A stretch of 64,000 bases of DNA, taken from Blattamonas nauphoetae (Eukaryota > Preaxostyla > Oxymonadida). The notes under the pieces are model-generated. The model was given only the letters and a program-made list of their open reading frames with translations. It did not search any database and was not told the DNA's origin. Numbering within the stretch: position 1 is the first letter of the stretch; every line of letters starts with the position of its first letter. Below are positions 1-10,900 of this stretch, in pieces. The position numbers and the translations under genes were made by a program. The stretch spans positions 27,277 to 91,276 of the forward strand of contig JARBJD010000299.1 in assembly GCA_033064195.1 (NCBI GenBank), read 5' to 3'.

Positions 1-1875
1 CTTCTGCCTCTCTTGAGGTGTCTTCCCATTCCTCCCTTCACACCCCTCCTCTCCTCGCTCCCTCAGGACGCAGCTTCCATCCTGTTTGGCTTTCCAACCG
101 CCCAACACCTGCATCCCCTCGCCGTGTCGATTCCTTCGTGTTTGGACAGCACCGACACTTTCGCTGTTTGTGGCCTGACTCCGCTCCCACACGACAGTCT
201 GCCTTTCTCCTCGTTCCTCTCCCAGCCTCGCCCCAAGTCTTCAGGAACACACCAGACATGCTCTTCCTCGTCCTGAACCGTCGGAGGGTCAGCTGGCGAC
301 GGTTTCTGAACGGCTTCGTCAACTTGGTCCGGCGCGCTTTCCCGCACGTGGAGCGAAAATACCCAGTTGCCTATGTGCACGTGACACTGCCATCCTCACT
401 CTGCAACTGTCTGCTTCCCACTCCATCCCTCCATTCTCTCCTCTCCTTCCTCTCTCACTCTCTCCTCTACTTCCTCTCACTCTCCTCTCCTTCGTTTCAG
501 TGAACGTCTCGCCAGGCAAAGAGACAGTGATCATCGCCGACGAAGACAAAGTGATCAAGACACTCCTCTCCTCCCTGTCGCCCCTCTTCCCGCCCTCCAC
601 CCCGCACTCCGACACTCCCACGCCGCGTTCCACCTCAACCGAGAACATCTCATTCGACCTCTTTCTGAGTCCGTCGCATCTCCACTTCGTCTCAAAGGAC
701 GACGACGACGACGAAGAGAATGGCCCGTCTCCGCTCTTCTCTCCTCGCTCTTCGTCGTCGCAATCGTTCGGAGACACACTCACCTCGCCCCGTCGCTCCC
801 CTCCTCTCTCCTCGTCCGGAAACCCACATTCGTGTCGATCGCAGGAATCGAGTGTGGGTGGAAGGGGGTCGGCAGGTTCGTTCGTGTCTCTTCCAAAAAT
901 GAAGCAGCCCACACTCCAACTCGCTCGCGACGACTCCGACGACGAACAGGACGACGTGCCAGTCACAAAAATAAAGCGAGAGCTGACACGTGACGACTCG
1001 GAATCGGAATCGGAAGACGGAAAGACAGTTCGAAGCACCGACGCGGCGAAGGAGAAGGACGAGGCCAGACCGCGGCCGAGGATTGGCTGGCTGAAGCACG
1101 CGAAGACGGTGGATGGGAGTCGGATTGGGCCAGACTCGTTCCGAGCGGCGATGAAGCAGTGGCTGAGGAACGCGAGGGACGAGAAGGAAGAAGCGGTTTG
1201 TGTGGGAGTCGACGAGAGGGGCGAGTGGAGTGCTTGTGTTGCTCGTTCTTGTCTTGTTCTTCTCTTCGATGATTCTGTTCTGTTTTGTCTCAGCCATGTT
1301 CGTCGGTTCCGTTCCGAATTGTGGGGATGGCTGCTTCTTCCTCACTCCGCCTTCCCATCCTCTCCTTCGCCACTCCCAACACTCTCCCCGCCTCCCCGTT
1401 CGACCTCCCTCTCGACCAGCCGACACAGCCCTCCCTCGCCCAGCACGCCACACAACAGCAGCCTTCGCAATCCGAGTCGCTGCTGCTGTTTGTGTTCAAC
1501 CCGTTTCGAGCGAGGGAGTTCGCTCGCGACGAAGGCAGAATGGAGAATGCTCAGCCGCTCGACGCTGTATTCGAAGGAGAGCGGGGAGACACGCCGAACG
1601 AAAGGAAAGGGAATGCGAAGGTGACAGCAGACGAGGCGTTCGTGCTTCTGCAGAATCTTATCGGAACAGGGCAGGATGTTTGCTTGTCTGCTTCTCATCT
1701 TTTCTCAGCTCTCGTCTCTCCACTGTCGCCATGGGAATCCAGTTGTGTCTCCGATTCACCTCCTGAAGCAGTTTGCATCCTGATCTGCCTCTTTCAGACT
1801 GTCACCCACACCTGCTCCATGTTTGACACCCTGGACAGAGAGAAATTGGATTTCTCTCTCTGGAAAGGAAAATGA
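1..1875 (+). CDS. PMS-type DNA mismatch repair protein (MutL family), C-terminal part, copy A
   Basis: The window opens inside this gene; the 5' exons are outside, but copy B (42,069-44,912) shows them. Diagnostic pieces are the stretch around residues FLVLNRRRV (about 258-285) and, after a GT-AG intron at 409-500, NVSPGKETVIIADEDKV (501 onward), matching the conserved NVTPDK/NVSP block at the end of the MutL N-terminal region. A Ser/Pro/Asp-rich linker follows. Further likely introns are 1,197-1,293 (GTTTGT...CTCAG) and about 1,678-1,799 (ending TTTCAG), giving a stop at 1,873-1,875. I see no C-terminal endonuclease motif (DQHA-x2-E-x4-E) and no zinc-binding CPHGRP-like block, so the protein looks like an ATPase/linker-only PMS. 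Family call is firm; PMS1 versus PMS2 and the exact exon ends are inference. Confidence 0.7.
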
Positions 1876-2175
1876 TGACTCTGATTGTCTTGTGTTTGCA
1901 GAGAACAGTACATAACTGAGAATGATGCTTGCTGAAGACCCATCGATGAGTGTAAAGTGGGCTTCTTTTAATTGGAATGTCTACCTGGGCAGAAAATTTA
2001 CGAAATATTCTGCCCATCTCCATTTTCTCACTTGAACTTGGAAAAAATCTTTGTTGAATCCAAAAATCGATCACTAATGTCTCTTTCTGGAGTGTTTGAA
2101 AATCTAAGGGATGATAAAACAAAGTTTTCAGAACTTCGAAATTCCCCATTATTCGAAAGTCAAGATCACAAACGA

Positions 2176-3054
2176 ATGACAGTGGAGCGGTCGAAACTCA
2201 GACTCTATTTCCCTCAATGGCAAGGCGCTACTTATGACAATCTGATGGCATGTGTACCGGAACTTTCGCGAGAGGAGGTGACAACAGGATATCACCTTGG
2301 CTCGCAACTTGTGAAGATGATGTTCCCGAAAGGGGACGGGAAAGAAGTGGAAGTTCCAGTTTCGTTGGATACGAAGGATGTTGCGACTGAGAAAGGAATA
2401 TATGCTCGTAGTGCCCTTCTGAAGCAACACAAAGCAGCATTCGAAGTGCTTCGCCAAAACAACCCATCACACATTCTGGTGATGGGAGGGGAGTGCTCGA
2501 CGAGTGTGGCGCCTTTTGGGTATCTGACAAAGAAGTACGAGAACGACGTGGCGTGTGTGTGGATTGACGCCCATCCCGACATCAACCTGCCGTTTGACGA
2601 TTACACCGGCTTCCACGCGATGGCACTGGCTCACATTTTGGGGATGGGTGACGAGGAGTTCCTGAGGGAGATGCCAGGGAAGCTGGCGGTGGACAAGGCG
2701 CTGGTTGTTGGTCTCCGCTCGATGGAGCCGAAGGCGAAGGAGCGGCAACCCGAAATTGGGCTGAAATCACTGTCGCCGGAAGAATACCGTGCGAACCCGA
2801 CAAGCGTGTTGGAGTTTGTGAAAGGGACAGGCGCGAGGAAGGTGATGGTGCATCTGGACTTGGATGTGCTGGAGCCGACAGAGCTGGTGTGTGCTGTGGG
2901 GAGAGACGCGGACGGGATGCGGATTGCGGAGGTGGCTGGGCTGATCAACACTCTCGCCGCCGAGTTCGACATGGTTGGACTGACCATCGCCGAACACATG
3001 CCAATTGTGGAGCTGAAGCTCCGAAGCATGCTGTCTCAATTGCCAACATTCTGA
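2176..3054 (+). CDS. Arginase/agmatinase-family ureohydrolase
   Basis: A 292-residue binuclear-manganese ureohydrolase, expected to hydrolyse arginine or a related guanidino compound to urea plus an amine. The start at 2,176 puts KLRLYFPQWQGA near the N-terminus as in bacterial relatives; an in-frame ATG at 2,077 is a less likely alternative. Ligand motifs are visible: GGECS (in place of the usual GGDHS), WIDAHPD near residue 136, and HLDLDVLEP near residue 233. The C-terminal GLTIAEHMP is also typical. The intronless frame and motif variants suggest acquisition from bacteria, which is inference. The gene is intact here but broken in the inverted copy at 41,612-42,180. Substrate cannot be decided from sequence; the Cys in GGECS argues against simply assuming classical arginase. 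Confidence 0.85.
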   Translation: MTVERSKLRLYFPQWQGATYDNLMACVPELSREEVTTGYHLGSQLVKMMFPKGDGKEVEVPVSLDTKDVATEKGIYARSALLKQHKAAFEVLRQNNPSHILVMGGECSTSVAPFGYLTKKYENDVACVWIDAHPDINLPFDDYTGFHAMALAHILGMGDEEFLREMPGKLAVDKALVVGLRSMEPKAKERQPEIGLKSLSPEEYRANPTSVLEFVKGTGARKVMVHLDLDVLEPTELVCAVGRDADGMRIAEVAGLINTLAAEFDMVGLTIAEHMPIVELKLRSMLSQLPTF

Positions 3055-3626
3055 TCTGTGTTGGGGAGTGCTCGCTTCTGTTTTTAATCTTTCTTTCCAA
3101 CGCGTCTTTCTCACTCATCTCAAGTTTCTCTCTGAATTGTGGAAGTTTGTTCTCCGATGACTCATTTTGCATCTAAATCGATGTGAAACGGGGCACGAGT
3201 GGACTTTCTGGGCCAAAGGTGATCGAGGTGTGTTGTGACATTGTAGTTCATCGAGGCTATTCTCTCATAATAAATTGTCCAATATGGATGTGAACACGTT
3301 TTCTTTTCAAAATGTTGAGAATACTGTCGAGATCGTCTCAGAGAATGTCACGATCATTCGATCGTGTTTGATGAGGTCGATCGGCGAACTATATCACTTC
3401 ATCTTTACGCTTTCTTGATTCATTTCAACTTTATGTCTCGTATTTTCTTACAATTTTTCAAAACATAGCGATTGATCATGATGTATCGTGAAGTGACAAT
3501 CTACTGCAGTTCTCCCTTCAAGACACCAATTTTTTGGAAGTGAACGTTAGTGTGTCCGAAAAGCCGGAATTTTTTAGAAAGCCGGATTCGTAACAGTAGA
3601 GGTGAAAGTTCGTAATTTTTACTCTG

Positions 3627-5005
3627 ATGAACGTAGACGTAAAAGCTGAGATTGTGCGCTTGTTTGCAGAGCAGGAGGGTCACGACGGTGCTAACCGAAC
3701 AGAAATGATCTGTAGATTCCATTCACAACACGATTTCCGGGCGAAAGACGTGATCGAGGCTCTTCACATCCCGAGATCGACCTTCTACGATGGGATGAAA
3801 ACATTAAGGAAAGGATACACTCCCGGGAAGAGAGGGTCGCACTCGAAGCTTCGTGATGCGGAAGACAGCCTTTTAAAGAACTGGGTTGATGAGAGATGTC
3901 GTGCAGGTCGACTTCCAACACCGAATGATGTGACGACGCAGGTATCCAGTTTTCTTCTATTCGTCTTCTCAGGCCAATACCATCCTCATCGAGCACAATC
4001 AAAACGAAAATCCTCCTCCTCAGCTCAGCAGAAGTTTCGGATACAATTTCTTGAATCGACAACCAAACGTCGAGATTGTCACGCCAACCAGTTTTAACAT
4101 CTATCATGTCTGCAGCTGTACCAAACCTTTCATTCGACCATGGTTCGATCGGCTTCGTCAATTCCTAGAAACTGTGCACATCCCCCCACACTTGTTCTTC
4201 AACATGGACGAAACCCATCTACACACCGTCGCCCACCTCACCCCAGAGGTCGCTACAACCACTCCTGATATCGACGCGGTCGTGCCCCTCTCCCCCACAA
4301 TCCCAGGTGCCACCATTGTTTTCCTGGTCGCGGCGGATGGCGATGCAACATTGAAGTCGGTCATCCTTCCCACAGTCAACACTCCACCAGACCTAGTACC
4401 CTTCACCACTCCAACCCTCTCGTTTTATCCCATCGGACAACGGCATCTCAATCAGGAAACGTTCAAAATTACTTTCTATCGCAGATTATACCAGCAATCA
4501 CGAACAAACGCAAAATATCCGCAAACCCTCTCACCCACGCTCTCCTGTTACTTGACGGAGCACCATATCACAAACATGCCGAAGTGTTGAGGGCGGCGAA
4601 GGACAATCTCATCGACATTGTCTTTATCCCCCCAACACTTCCAGATTCACACAGCCGGTGGACCAATCCATCAACGCCACCTTCAGGAACGTCATTTCTC
4701 AGACTATTCCCGACCATCTCGCTGTCGCTGCAGCTGACCATCGTCAATCCTTCATGCAGACGTTCCTCCGGGCCACCGACTCAGCTCTCTCCCACCGCTC
4801 CATTCAGCATTCATTTTCAGTGTGCGGATTGCATCCGTTCAACTCACAGATTGGACTCAGTCGCGTTCCAGACACCATTCCTGACAATGTTCACCTCCAA
4901 CCGAACCAACAACATCTTCTTACTCCTGATCTCAACTCACTCTTCCATCCAGCGTCCGATGATCTGGATGATCTTTTCCTTCCTGGACGGATCCCACACG
5001 CATGA
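3627..5005 (+). pseudogene. Broken pogo/mariner-type transposase
   Basis: The start ATG at 3,627 opens a helix-turn-helix N-terminal region (KDVIEALHIPRSTFYDGM, a DNA-binding motif). A 31-nt GT-AG intron at 3,942-3,972 restores the frame into the catalytic domain. First catalytic Asp: FFNMDETHL near 4,200; second: LLLDGAPYHKH near 4,550; third acidic position: TQPVDQSI near 4,655. These pieces lie in three frames, with breaks at about 4,465 and about 4,640, so no intact enzyme is encoded. The order of motifs (NMDE, LLLDGAP, QPVD) is typical of pogo-like enzymes. The tail to 5,005 is acidic and diverged. Confidence 0.8.
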
Positions 5006-5068
5006 ATCACTTTATTATATATCACACACTCATACATTTGTTCTTAATAGTCGTTTGAGAATTCAAAG

Positions 5069-7336
5069 TAGGCTTGGCTGACCGGCACTGACCGGTCAGT
5101 TTTCACCGAAAAGTACTGACGGTCACTGACCGGAGGTATTTCGGAACCCATACTTGGGAGTTACCATTTCTCCGAAGTGAATTCAACTTGAACTGAAAAG
5201 TGAATAAATGACGTGAGAACCAGTGTATTTTCTTCTTGAAATAAAATGCTGGCATTATTATCATATCAATCACGTGATTTCACTCTTATATTCAGCTATT
5301 GTGTTACCTGAACATCGAGCGAAAAATAGTTATGGGGATGTGATCAGACCGATTGATCCTCTCTCACTGAAATGATTCTCGCGGCGAGTCTTCCCTTCTT
5401 TGAATGACTCTGTTGTCGGTTGGACACATCATTATAGCCAGTATTTTCCCCATCTTTGATATCATGTGACTTTTTCAATTACCCTCTATTCCCTTCATAC
5501 AGCTATACTGTGGCTTGTTCCCGATTTCTATCTCTCCATTCACACTTGCAATCATTGAATATTGATCAAGTGCCATCCATGTTGTGTTTTTCGACATATC
5601 AAGTATGAGAAATGGAACTCGTTTGACGTCACTGAGTCATGTCGATGCATTGGAGGAACCAGGTACTTCAATGACATAATTCGGGCAAACACTCCATCTT
5701 CTGAACACGTCCCTCGCCTGTCTGCTCTTCAGAAGCTCTTTGGGAGCGAAGAAGCAGCGTGTGAAATAGCATTGGACACGGCTGAGCAAACACAATTGTG
5801 AAACTTTTCGCACAAAGATATATGATGTGGAATGGAGATGAGAGGGAAAAGGATCGAGTATGTTCTCCTTTTCTTTATTTTTCCTGTCTAACTTTTCTCA
5901 TTCTCAAAAGATTGCCCACAGCGTGGTAATGAATACAAAACAAGGTTGTGCCACTCACCCACTCCACCGTATGACATGAAGTGTTCAGACTTGTTTTGGG
6001 GGAGTTCGACTGGCTGTCCACAAAACCTGGCAATTGAAGATGACAACACGATCGCTCCAACCGCCCTGACTCGAGTGTGTTCAATTCCCGTCCTTTTCAT
6101 TTCTGTTTTCTGTTCAGTCTGACGCGTCGTGCATTGTCTTTCGGTTTGAGCTGGCCGGATATCACGCCGACGACATCCAAGTGGCGATTGTCGACGATGG
6201 TTTGTCTGTCGAAGAAATGAAGAGAAATTGAACACAGTCGCGAGTGGTTTGTTCTCTTTCCTCTCTCAAGAGATTCTGCGCTGGATCTATCTCCAAGCAG
6301 GACGCACTCAACAACTGTTTGAACCAGATCTCGACACTCCCAATGAACTACTCTTTCCCACGGCATTTCTCCATTCTAGTCTCTTTTCCACCATTCAACT
6401 GCAAGCTGATGATCAGTTCTGAGTTAACCAACAAGATTTTGTTCATTTCTTTGAAAACAACGAGCGAATGAGATCCCATCATAAAACAGGAAAAAAAGAC
6501 ACAAAATCAGATCTTGAACACGAATTCTTGATATTAAAGTTTTCTAGAAGGTGAGGGTTGGCAATTGATTGAGAAGCGCAACATGGACAAAGACACGTTT
6601 GAATTCAGTGAAGACTGTGTCGATGTTCGCAATGAAGATGCAAGAAGATAGAGAGGGATGAGAGTAAAGAGAGAATAAACAGTAGACTGACAGAGTACAG
6701 AGCTTGGAGGGTGATCTTGATAAACGAGACGAAAGAGACTGGTTTAGGAAGGCACACACTTCTAAGGCTAATTCCGGATGGAATTACAGAGGATCTTCAG
6801 AAATTAGGCTGCGCAATCCGGGTTGTCCTTGTTACAAACAAAGATCACGGTGAAGAATTAGAATTCTGGAGTTTGGAGGGAAACCAGGTGGCGATTGAAG
6901 TCGGTGCTGCTCTGGCGATGGATGAGATAAAACCTGATGTCAGTTGGAAGATGGTGCAGAGGGATGGTCGGTTGCACACGAACAAATGAGCGTCCATGAA
7001 TGACTGTGGAGAAGAAGGAGGGAGAATGTGAAAGTGGAGAAGAGATGACAATGAAAGAGAGAACCAATCGTGTCAAATGTATGAGGGATGTAGAAAAGAA
7101 CAAAACTATGAGATAGTGATCCCAACTGGCACATGGACGGAGAAAATGAGATGTATCGCATAAATCAGAGAAGGGAGGCTGTGAAACGGTTTCAGAATGC
7201 AAATCCTTACAGAAATAGTTGCAAATTTACCGGCTTCTTATGGATAACATGCAGTTTACAGATCTGGTGAGATCCGACCCTTTGAAGAATTCGTGACTGA
7301 CACTGACCGGGAGTTTTGGCCGGTCAGCCAAGCCTA
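5069..7336. mobile_element. hAT-like non-autonomous element, innermost insertion
   Basis: Perfect 8-bp target duplications ATTCAAAG flank it (5,061-5,068 and 7,337-7,344). Termini are identical over 18 bp, TAGGCTTGGCTGACCGGC and its complement (5,069-5,086; 7,319-7,336), with further TGACCGG repeats just inside. TAGG-type tips plus 8-bp duplications are the hAT signature. I see no hAT transposase or BED zinc finger. The interior instead holds short host-like open frames (5,562-5,801; about 5,930-6,470; 6,711-6,989), some interrupted by intron-like sequence, suggesting captured cellular gene pieces. Confidence 0.85.
5930..6470 (+). pseudogene. Possible Hsp20/alpha-crystallin-like gene fragment captured by the hAT element
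   Basis: After an intron-like segment ending CTGTTCAG at about 6,118, the frame reads FRFELAGYHADDIQVAIVD, which resembles the first strands of the small heat-shock alpha-crystallin domain (FxFxLPGxxxEDIxVxIxD). The frame then meets a TGA at about 6,232 and continues open in the same frame to about 6,470. The preceding exon-like stretch (about 5,931-6,067) has no match I recognise. The fragment lies wholly inside the hAT-like element. The Hsp20 resemblance is short and could be chance. Confidence 0.3.
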
Positions 7337-7449
7337 ATTCAAAGAGTTTAATAAGTCACTGTGAAATGAGAAATCAACGAATGTTCACAATTGTGGGTTC
7401 GCAGATGGACTCCGGCTTTCTAAAAAATTCCGGCTTTTCGGACGCACTA

Positions 7450-7535
7450 GTGCGGCGCGTTTGGCCTAGCGGTAGCCAACCCCTCTGTCGACTGTTGTGC
7501 TCGGGGTTCGACTCCCGCCGAGCACAACTTTTTTG
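7450..7535 (+). other. tRNA-like Pol III cassette
   Basis: An A-box-like TGGCCTAGCGG (7,462-7,472) is followed 32 bp later by a B box GGTTCGACTCC (7,505-7,515) and a T run (7,529-7,534), the layout of a tRNA or tRNA-derived SINE. TTGGC...GCCAA can form a D-arm, but the acceptor strands do not pair. The 3' half instead forms a strong hairpin around the B box, with a 10-bp stem ending in GCACAA. I therefore call it tRNA-like and not a functional tRNA. It belongs to the remaining outer-element sequence and abuts the TA of the mariner insertion. Confidence 0.5.
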
Positions 7536-7585
7536 CCACTACTTAGAGTTTTTTGGCCCAGAAAGTCCACCCTTGCCTGAAACGG

Positions 7586-10500
7586 CATCTTTTATCGGAT
7601 GATCGACAGTGGGCTGTGAAAAACCTCAACCATCACTGTTTTGTGATGAAAAGGGTCAACTCGTTCATCCTCTCCACAACGTGACATTGTCGGATTCATT
7701 CCTCTAATCGTTCTATACCATCGTCGGTTGTCGTTCAGAAAGAGCCACTGTTCATACAAAGGGACCAATCGAGGAGTTCGGGGGGTGAACTTTCCTCTGA
7801 CTCTTTTCTCTCGCTGATGGATCTATCCAAGAACAATGCTCTTGACAGATGAAGAGACAACATAGACAAGGGATTATCTTGAACATATCACCCTGAAATT
7901 TCTTAGGGTCTTCAAAATTCACACACATTTGAATCGCTTCGTTCGGAGCAAAAACAAAAGCTTCAAGAGATTGCCAGAAACTCCAGCTATGGTGGATCAA
8001 AATATGAATCGGGGGATCACCGAAGCTGCTCACAAGTTCATCGTCTGTGCTGTGGCGATGACGCCGATCAAACAAGTCCTCGCTTTCGTCGCATCTGCAC
8101 GATTCACTCTTCTTCTCAACGTTCCAGCGAGATCCACTCCATCTCAGTTGTGAAATCCCCTGTTCATTTCTGCTTTTGGTTTGTGATCGCCTTTCCACGT
8201 CTCGAAAACACACACTGAATGCCATCTTGGAAACAGGGGAAATGGAAGAAGAACACATTCACCAAATAGTGTTTGAACAAATAATCGAGCCATTCGTGTC
8301 GTTCTTGCATTGTCTCCATGAGAACAGACAGAATGAGTGGAAGCTGATTCTATCTCACATCTCTGACGCTACAACTCTCTTCGAGAATTGTGCGTCCCAT
8401 GCTCCAACCGGGCATGCTCTTCTTTCAGTCTCAGTGAGATTGGCACTTCTGAGCTCGAAGTCGTTCTCATCGAATGATTGTTTGAATAGTTCCCCTTTTG
8501 ATGGATCGACAATCGCGAAATCAGGATGGGCAGAGCGAGTCGAAGCACAAACACACGAAGGAAGGAAAGAAGGAAGTTGTGGCGAAGCTGGTTGAGGAAG
8601 GACGGACCTTTAGAACAAGCAGAACTCTCGTCAGACAACACACACCACGCAATCGCTACTCTGTGTCCAATGCCCAATTCTTGATTTTTGTGTTGGGGGG
8701 AATGTTTCTGCTGAATTGTGATGACCATCATCGAGATAGAGACACCCAATGAATCAACGAATCGTTCTCGTCACCCTTCCCCCAAAATGTCTCGCCTTTC
8801 CATCAAGTGGTGGCACATTCCTTCACTTCTCTTCTTTCGGGCATTGTTGTGACTGGATTGACGTCCTCGTCGAGTTGAGATGAATTTGTGGAAATGGGCC
8901 ACCATGTCAGACACGTCGAGTTGTGGATGCAGAAGCTTATTTTGGCAAGGAAACACTTTTTCCAAATGGATTCCTGGACATGATCAAAAAATGAGGTCGT
9001 TCAGTGGAAAATTGGGGATGGAGTGAACTTGCTCAATGGGCCAAACTGCTTTTTGAAAAGGGTTCATCCAGGAACTCACATGATCATGACCCGTCCGTCC
9101 ACACATGTGGAGGATGTTCTGATTCCAAGTATTTCATCCTGTTTTGCTCATCTCACCAGGATCCATCTTCTGCAGGGCAAAGAGAACAGCTTGGCCCCTC
9201 GAACTTGTTTCAAAGATGCTGGACGACCACTTCCCAGGATGCAAAATGACACCAAAAGGTACACAGATCAATGGAACCAGCCAATTGCTCATCTCGTTTG
9301 AAGTGCTTTTCCAAACAGAAGACGAGGTGACCACATTTCTGACGAACCCACTCGCAAGTCTCGACCTCAGAAGACTCAGCGTTGACTACACACTTTCTCG
9401 GACGAAACACACAACGAGTCAAGTGCTTGTCAAGTCCAACGGAACGATGTCTTTTTCAGATGAAGAGTTCAACAGGAGGAGGGCAGACATCCAACAATGC
9501 ATCAACCAGCACCCATACCACATCCACAATCGGTATGCCATTCGACATTATCCAGATGAGTCGGTTCGGGTTCTGTTTGCGAATCGGGAGGATCTGGAAC
9601 AGTTTCGGGCGGCTTTTCACGCAAACCAGGATAAACTGAAGGACTTGCACTCGCTGCACCCGAACGACAAGCTGAACAACGCGCAGGATCTGTTCATCCA
9701 AATCCAGGATCCGCCACGGAGACAACACCAGACATTCTCGGAAGGGGAGATCGACAAGATCAAACTGCGCCTGCGCAATCTGATTGAGAGTGTGCGAGTG
9801 GCCGTACTCGCCGATTGTCGTTGGAACAACGAGATTCGCACCGACACCGATTTTGTGAGGAGCTTGACACACCATCAAACAGGCACACAAACACACCCTT
9901 CTCACGTCATTTTCTGCAAGTTCAACCAACCCACCGTGTGGGCAAACATGCTCGTCTGCTTCTCTCTCTTTCATCGCTTTCGCTCGATCCTCTTTCCATC
10001 TCTCCAGATCGCCAAGACAACAGCAGAGAAGCTGAGTCACAAACTGAAAGTGATCAAGAAAAACAGACAGAAGACAATTCTTCTCTTTCCCATCCGAGTG
10101 GGCCGAAGGGATGTGACCTGCGAAATAAGTGTGAATGGTCCTGACAGGAATGATGTGAAAAGACTCGTTGCAAAGGACGCATCTGATTTGAGGGCAGTCC
10201 AGTCACAAAGCAGTTCACCCGCAAGCCAGACACAACCACAACCAAATCGCTTTTCTGGCACCAATTCGCCGCCATCTACGAAATACATCACATTCTCACC
10301 CACAATGCACGATGCATACCCAATGCCAGGCCTAAACACAACACGATTCATTTTATCTCCTCCTCAGTCATCTCAAACTTCAACACGGACCATCCCAAGT
10401 TTTCAGACAGTGTGTTCAGTTTCACCACCGCAAGCTCAGTTTCGATCCGGCTCTCTCATCAAACAGTCATTCAACCCAATTCATCCCTATCTCCTTCCGT

Positions 10501-10900
10501 CTCATCACATCCCGGACCATACTCAAACAGCGTCATTGCCTCATTCCTGGCAGGGACCTCCGTCAATGAACGGTCCAAACAATCGTTCAAGGATTCCTGG
10601 ACAGACACTACTGAAGGCTAATGTTTCTCCATTCGTGCCAAAACTCGAACCAAAGCCAACACTTCCACCAATCGCCACTGAGCCGACGAGTCAAGATCAA
10701 CTCCAACGCAGAAGCCAACCAGACATCACGCATCGGTCCCGTTCAGACTCAGCTCCCTCTCAGTATGCGCAGGAAGGATCGTATCGTGAAGTCGATCCCA
10801 CTCAGCATTTACGAATCCAATCACCAGTGTCATCGTGGAACACTGATATCTTGTCTTTTGAAGGATCTTCCCCATCCAATTCATTCTCCTCTTTCTCGTC
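7586..10900 (+). repeat. Inverted segmental duplication, copy A, right part
   Basis: Homologous in opposite orientation to about 38,080-41,468. It begins immediately after the right-hand TGAAACGG of the transposon nest. Similarity is strong through the exon starting at 9,158 and fades in the low-complexity C-terminal coding region after about 10,800. Together with 1-3,191 it makes up a duplicated block of about 6.5 kb. Confidence 0.85.
8176..8595 (+). pseudogene. Unrecognised open stretch in the duplicated block, probably a gene relic
   Basis: A 139-codon open stretch with a plausible helical protein sequence (QIIEPFVSFLHCLHENRQ near 8,270-8,330), present in the inverted copy near 40,600-40,900 with indels that do not preserve one frame. 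It has no in-frame ATG-led gene structure that I can defend. The surrounding 7,586-9,157 shows only short open pieces, and copy A has an in-frame TGA near 8,993 where copy B has CGA in an otherwise alignable frame. I read the region as decayed exons of an oxymonad-type repetitive gene family, at low confidence. Confidence 0.25.

Larger units (their letters stand above)
1..3191 (+). repeat. Inverted segmental duplication, copy A, left part
   Basis: This stretch is repeated almost base for base, in opposite orientation, at about 41,470-44,008; base 1 corresponds to 44,008, so the duplication continues beyond the window start. It carries the 3' half of a PMS-type MutL gene and a complete ureohydrolase gene. 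Relative to copy B, copy A retains about 660 bp (roughly 1,822-2,480) that copy B has lost and replaced with a short filler. Homology resumes on the far side of the transposon nest at 7,586. Confidence 0.9.
3550..7447 (+). mobile_element. Tc1/mariner/pogo-type transposon nested in the outer element
   Basis: Bounded by TA dinucleotides (3,548-3,549 and 7,448-7,449) and by 37-bp terminal inverted repeats (3,550-3,586 and 7,411-7,447) that differ at one base; the core reads GTCCGAAAAGCCGGAA. The TA duplication, repeat length and the DDE-type transposase relic inside fit the IS630/Tc1/mariner/pogo superfamily. A hAT-like element has been inserted downstream of the transposase; without it the element would be about 1.6 kb. 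Confidence 0.88.
3192..7577. mobile_element. Outer DNA transposon with 8-bp target duplication (hAT/P/Merlin-like), host of two nested insertions
   Basis: Flanked by perfect 8-bp direct repeats TGAAACGG at 3,184-3,191 and 7,578-7,585. Its 26-bp terminal inverted repeats (3,192-3,217 and 7,552-7,577) share TGGACTTTCTGGGCCAAA and differ at two positions near the tip. Copy B of the segmental duplication reads straight through this point (about 41,470-41,485), giving a natural empty site. With the nested element removed, only about 490 bp remains, so it is a short non-autonomous element with no transposase gene of its own. The 8-bp duplication is what the superfamily guess rests on. Confidence 0.85.

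Noticed and set aside
7450-7535. Functional tRNA gene
   Set aside because: Acceptor strands do not pair and the T-arm is not canonical; only the A and B boxes and the T run are convincing.
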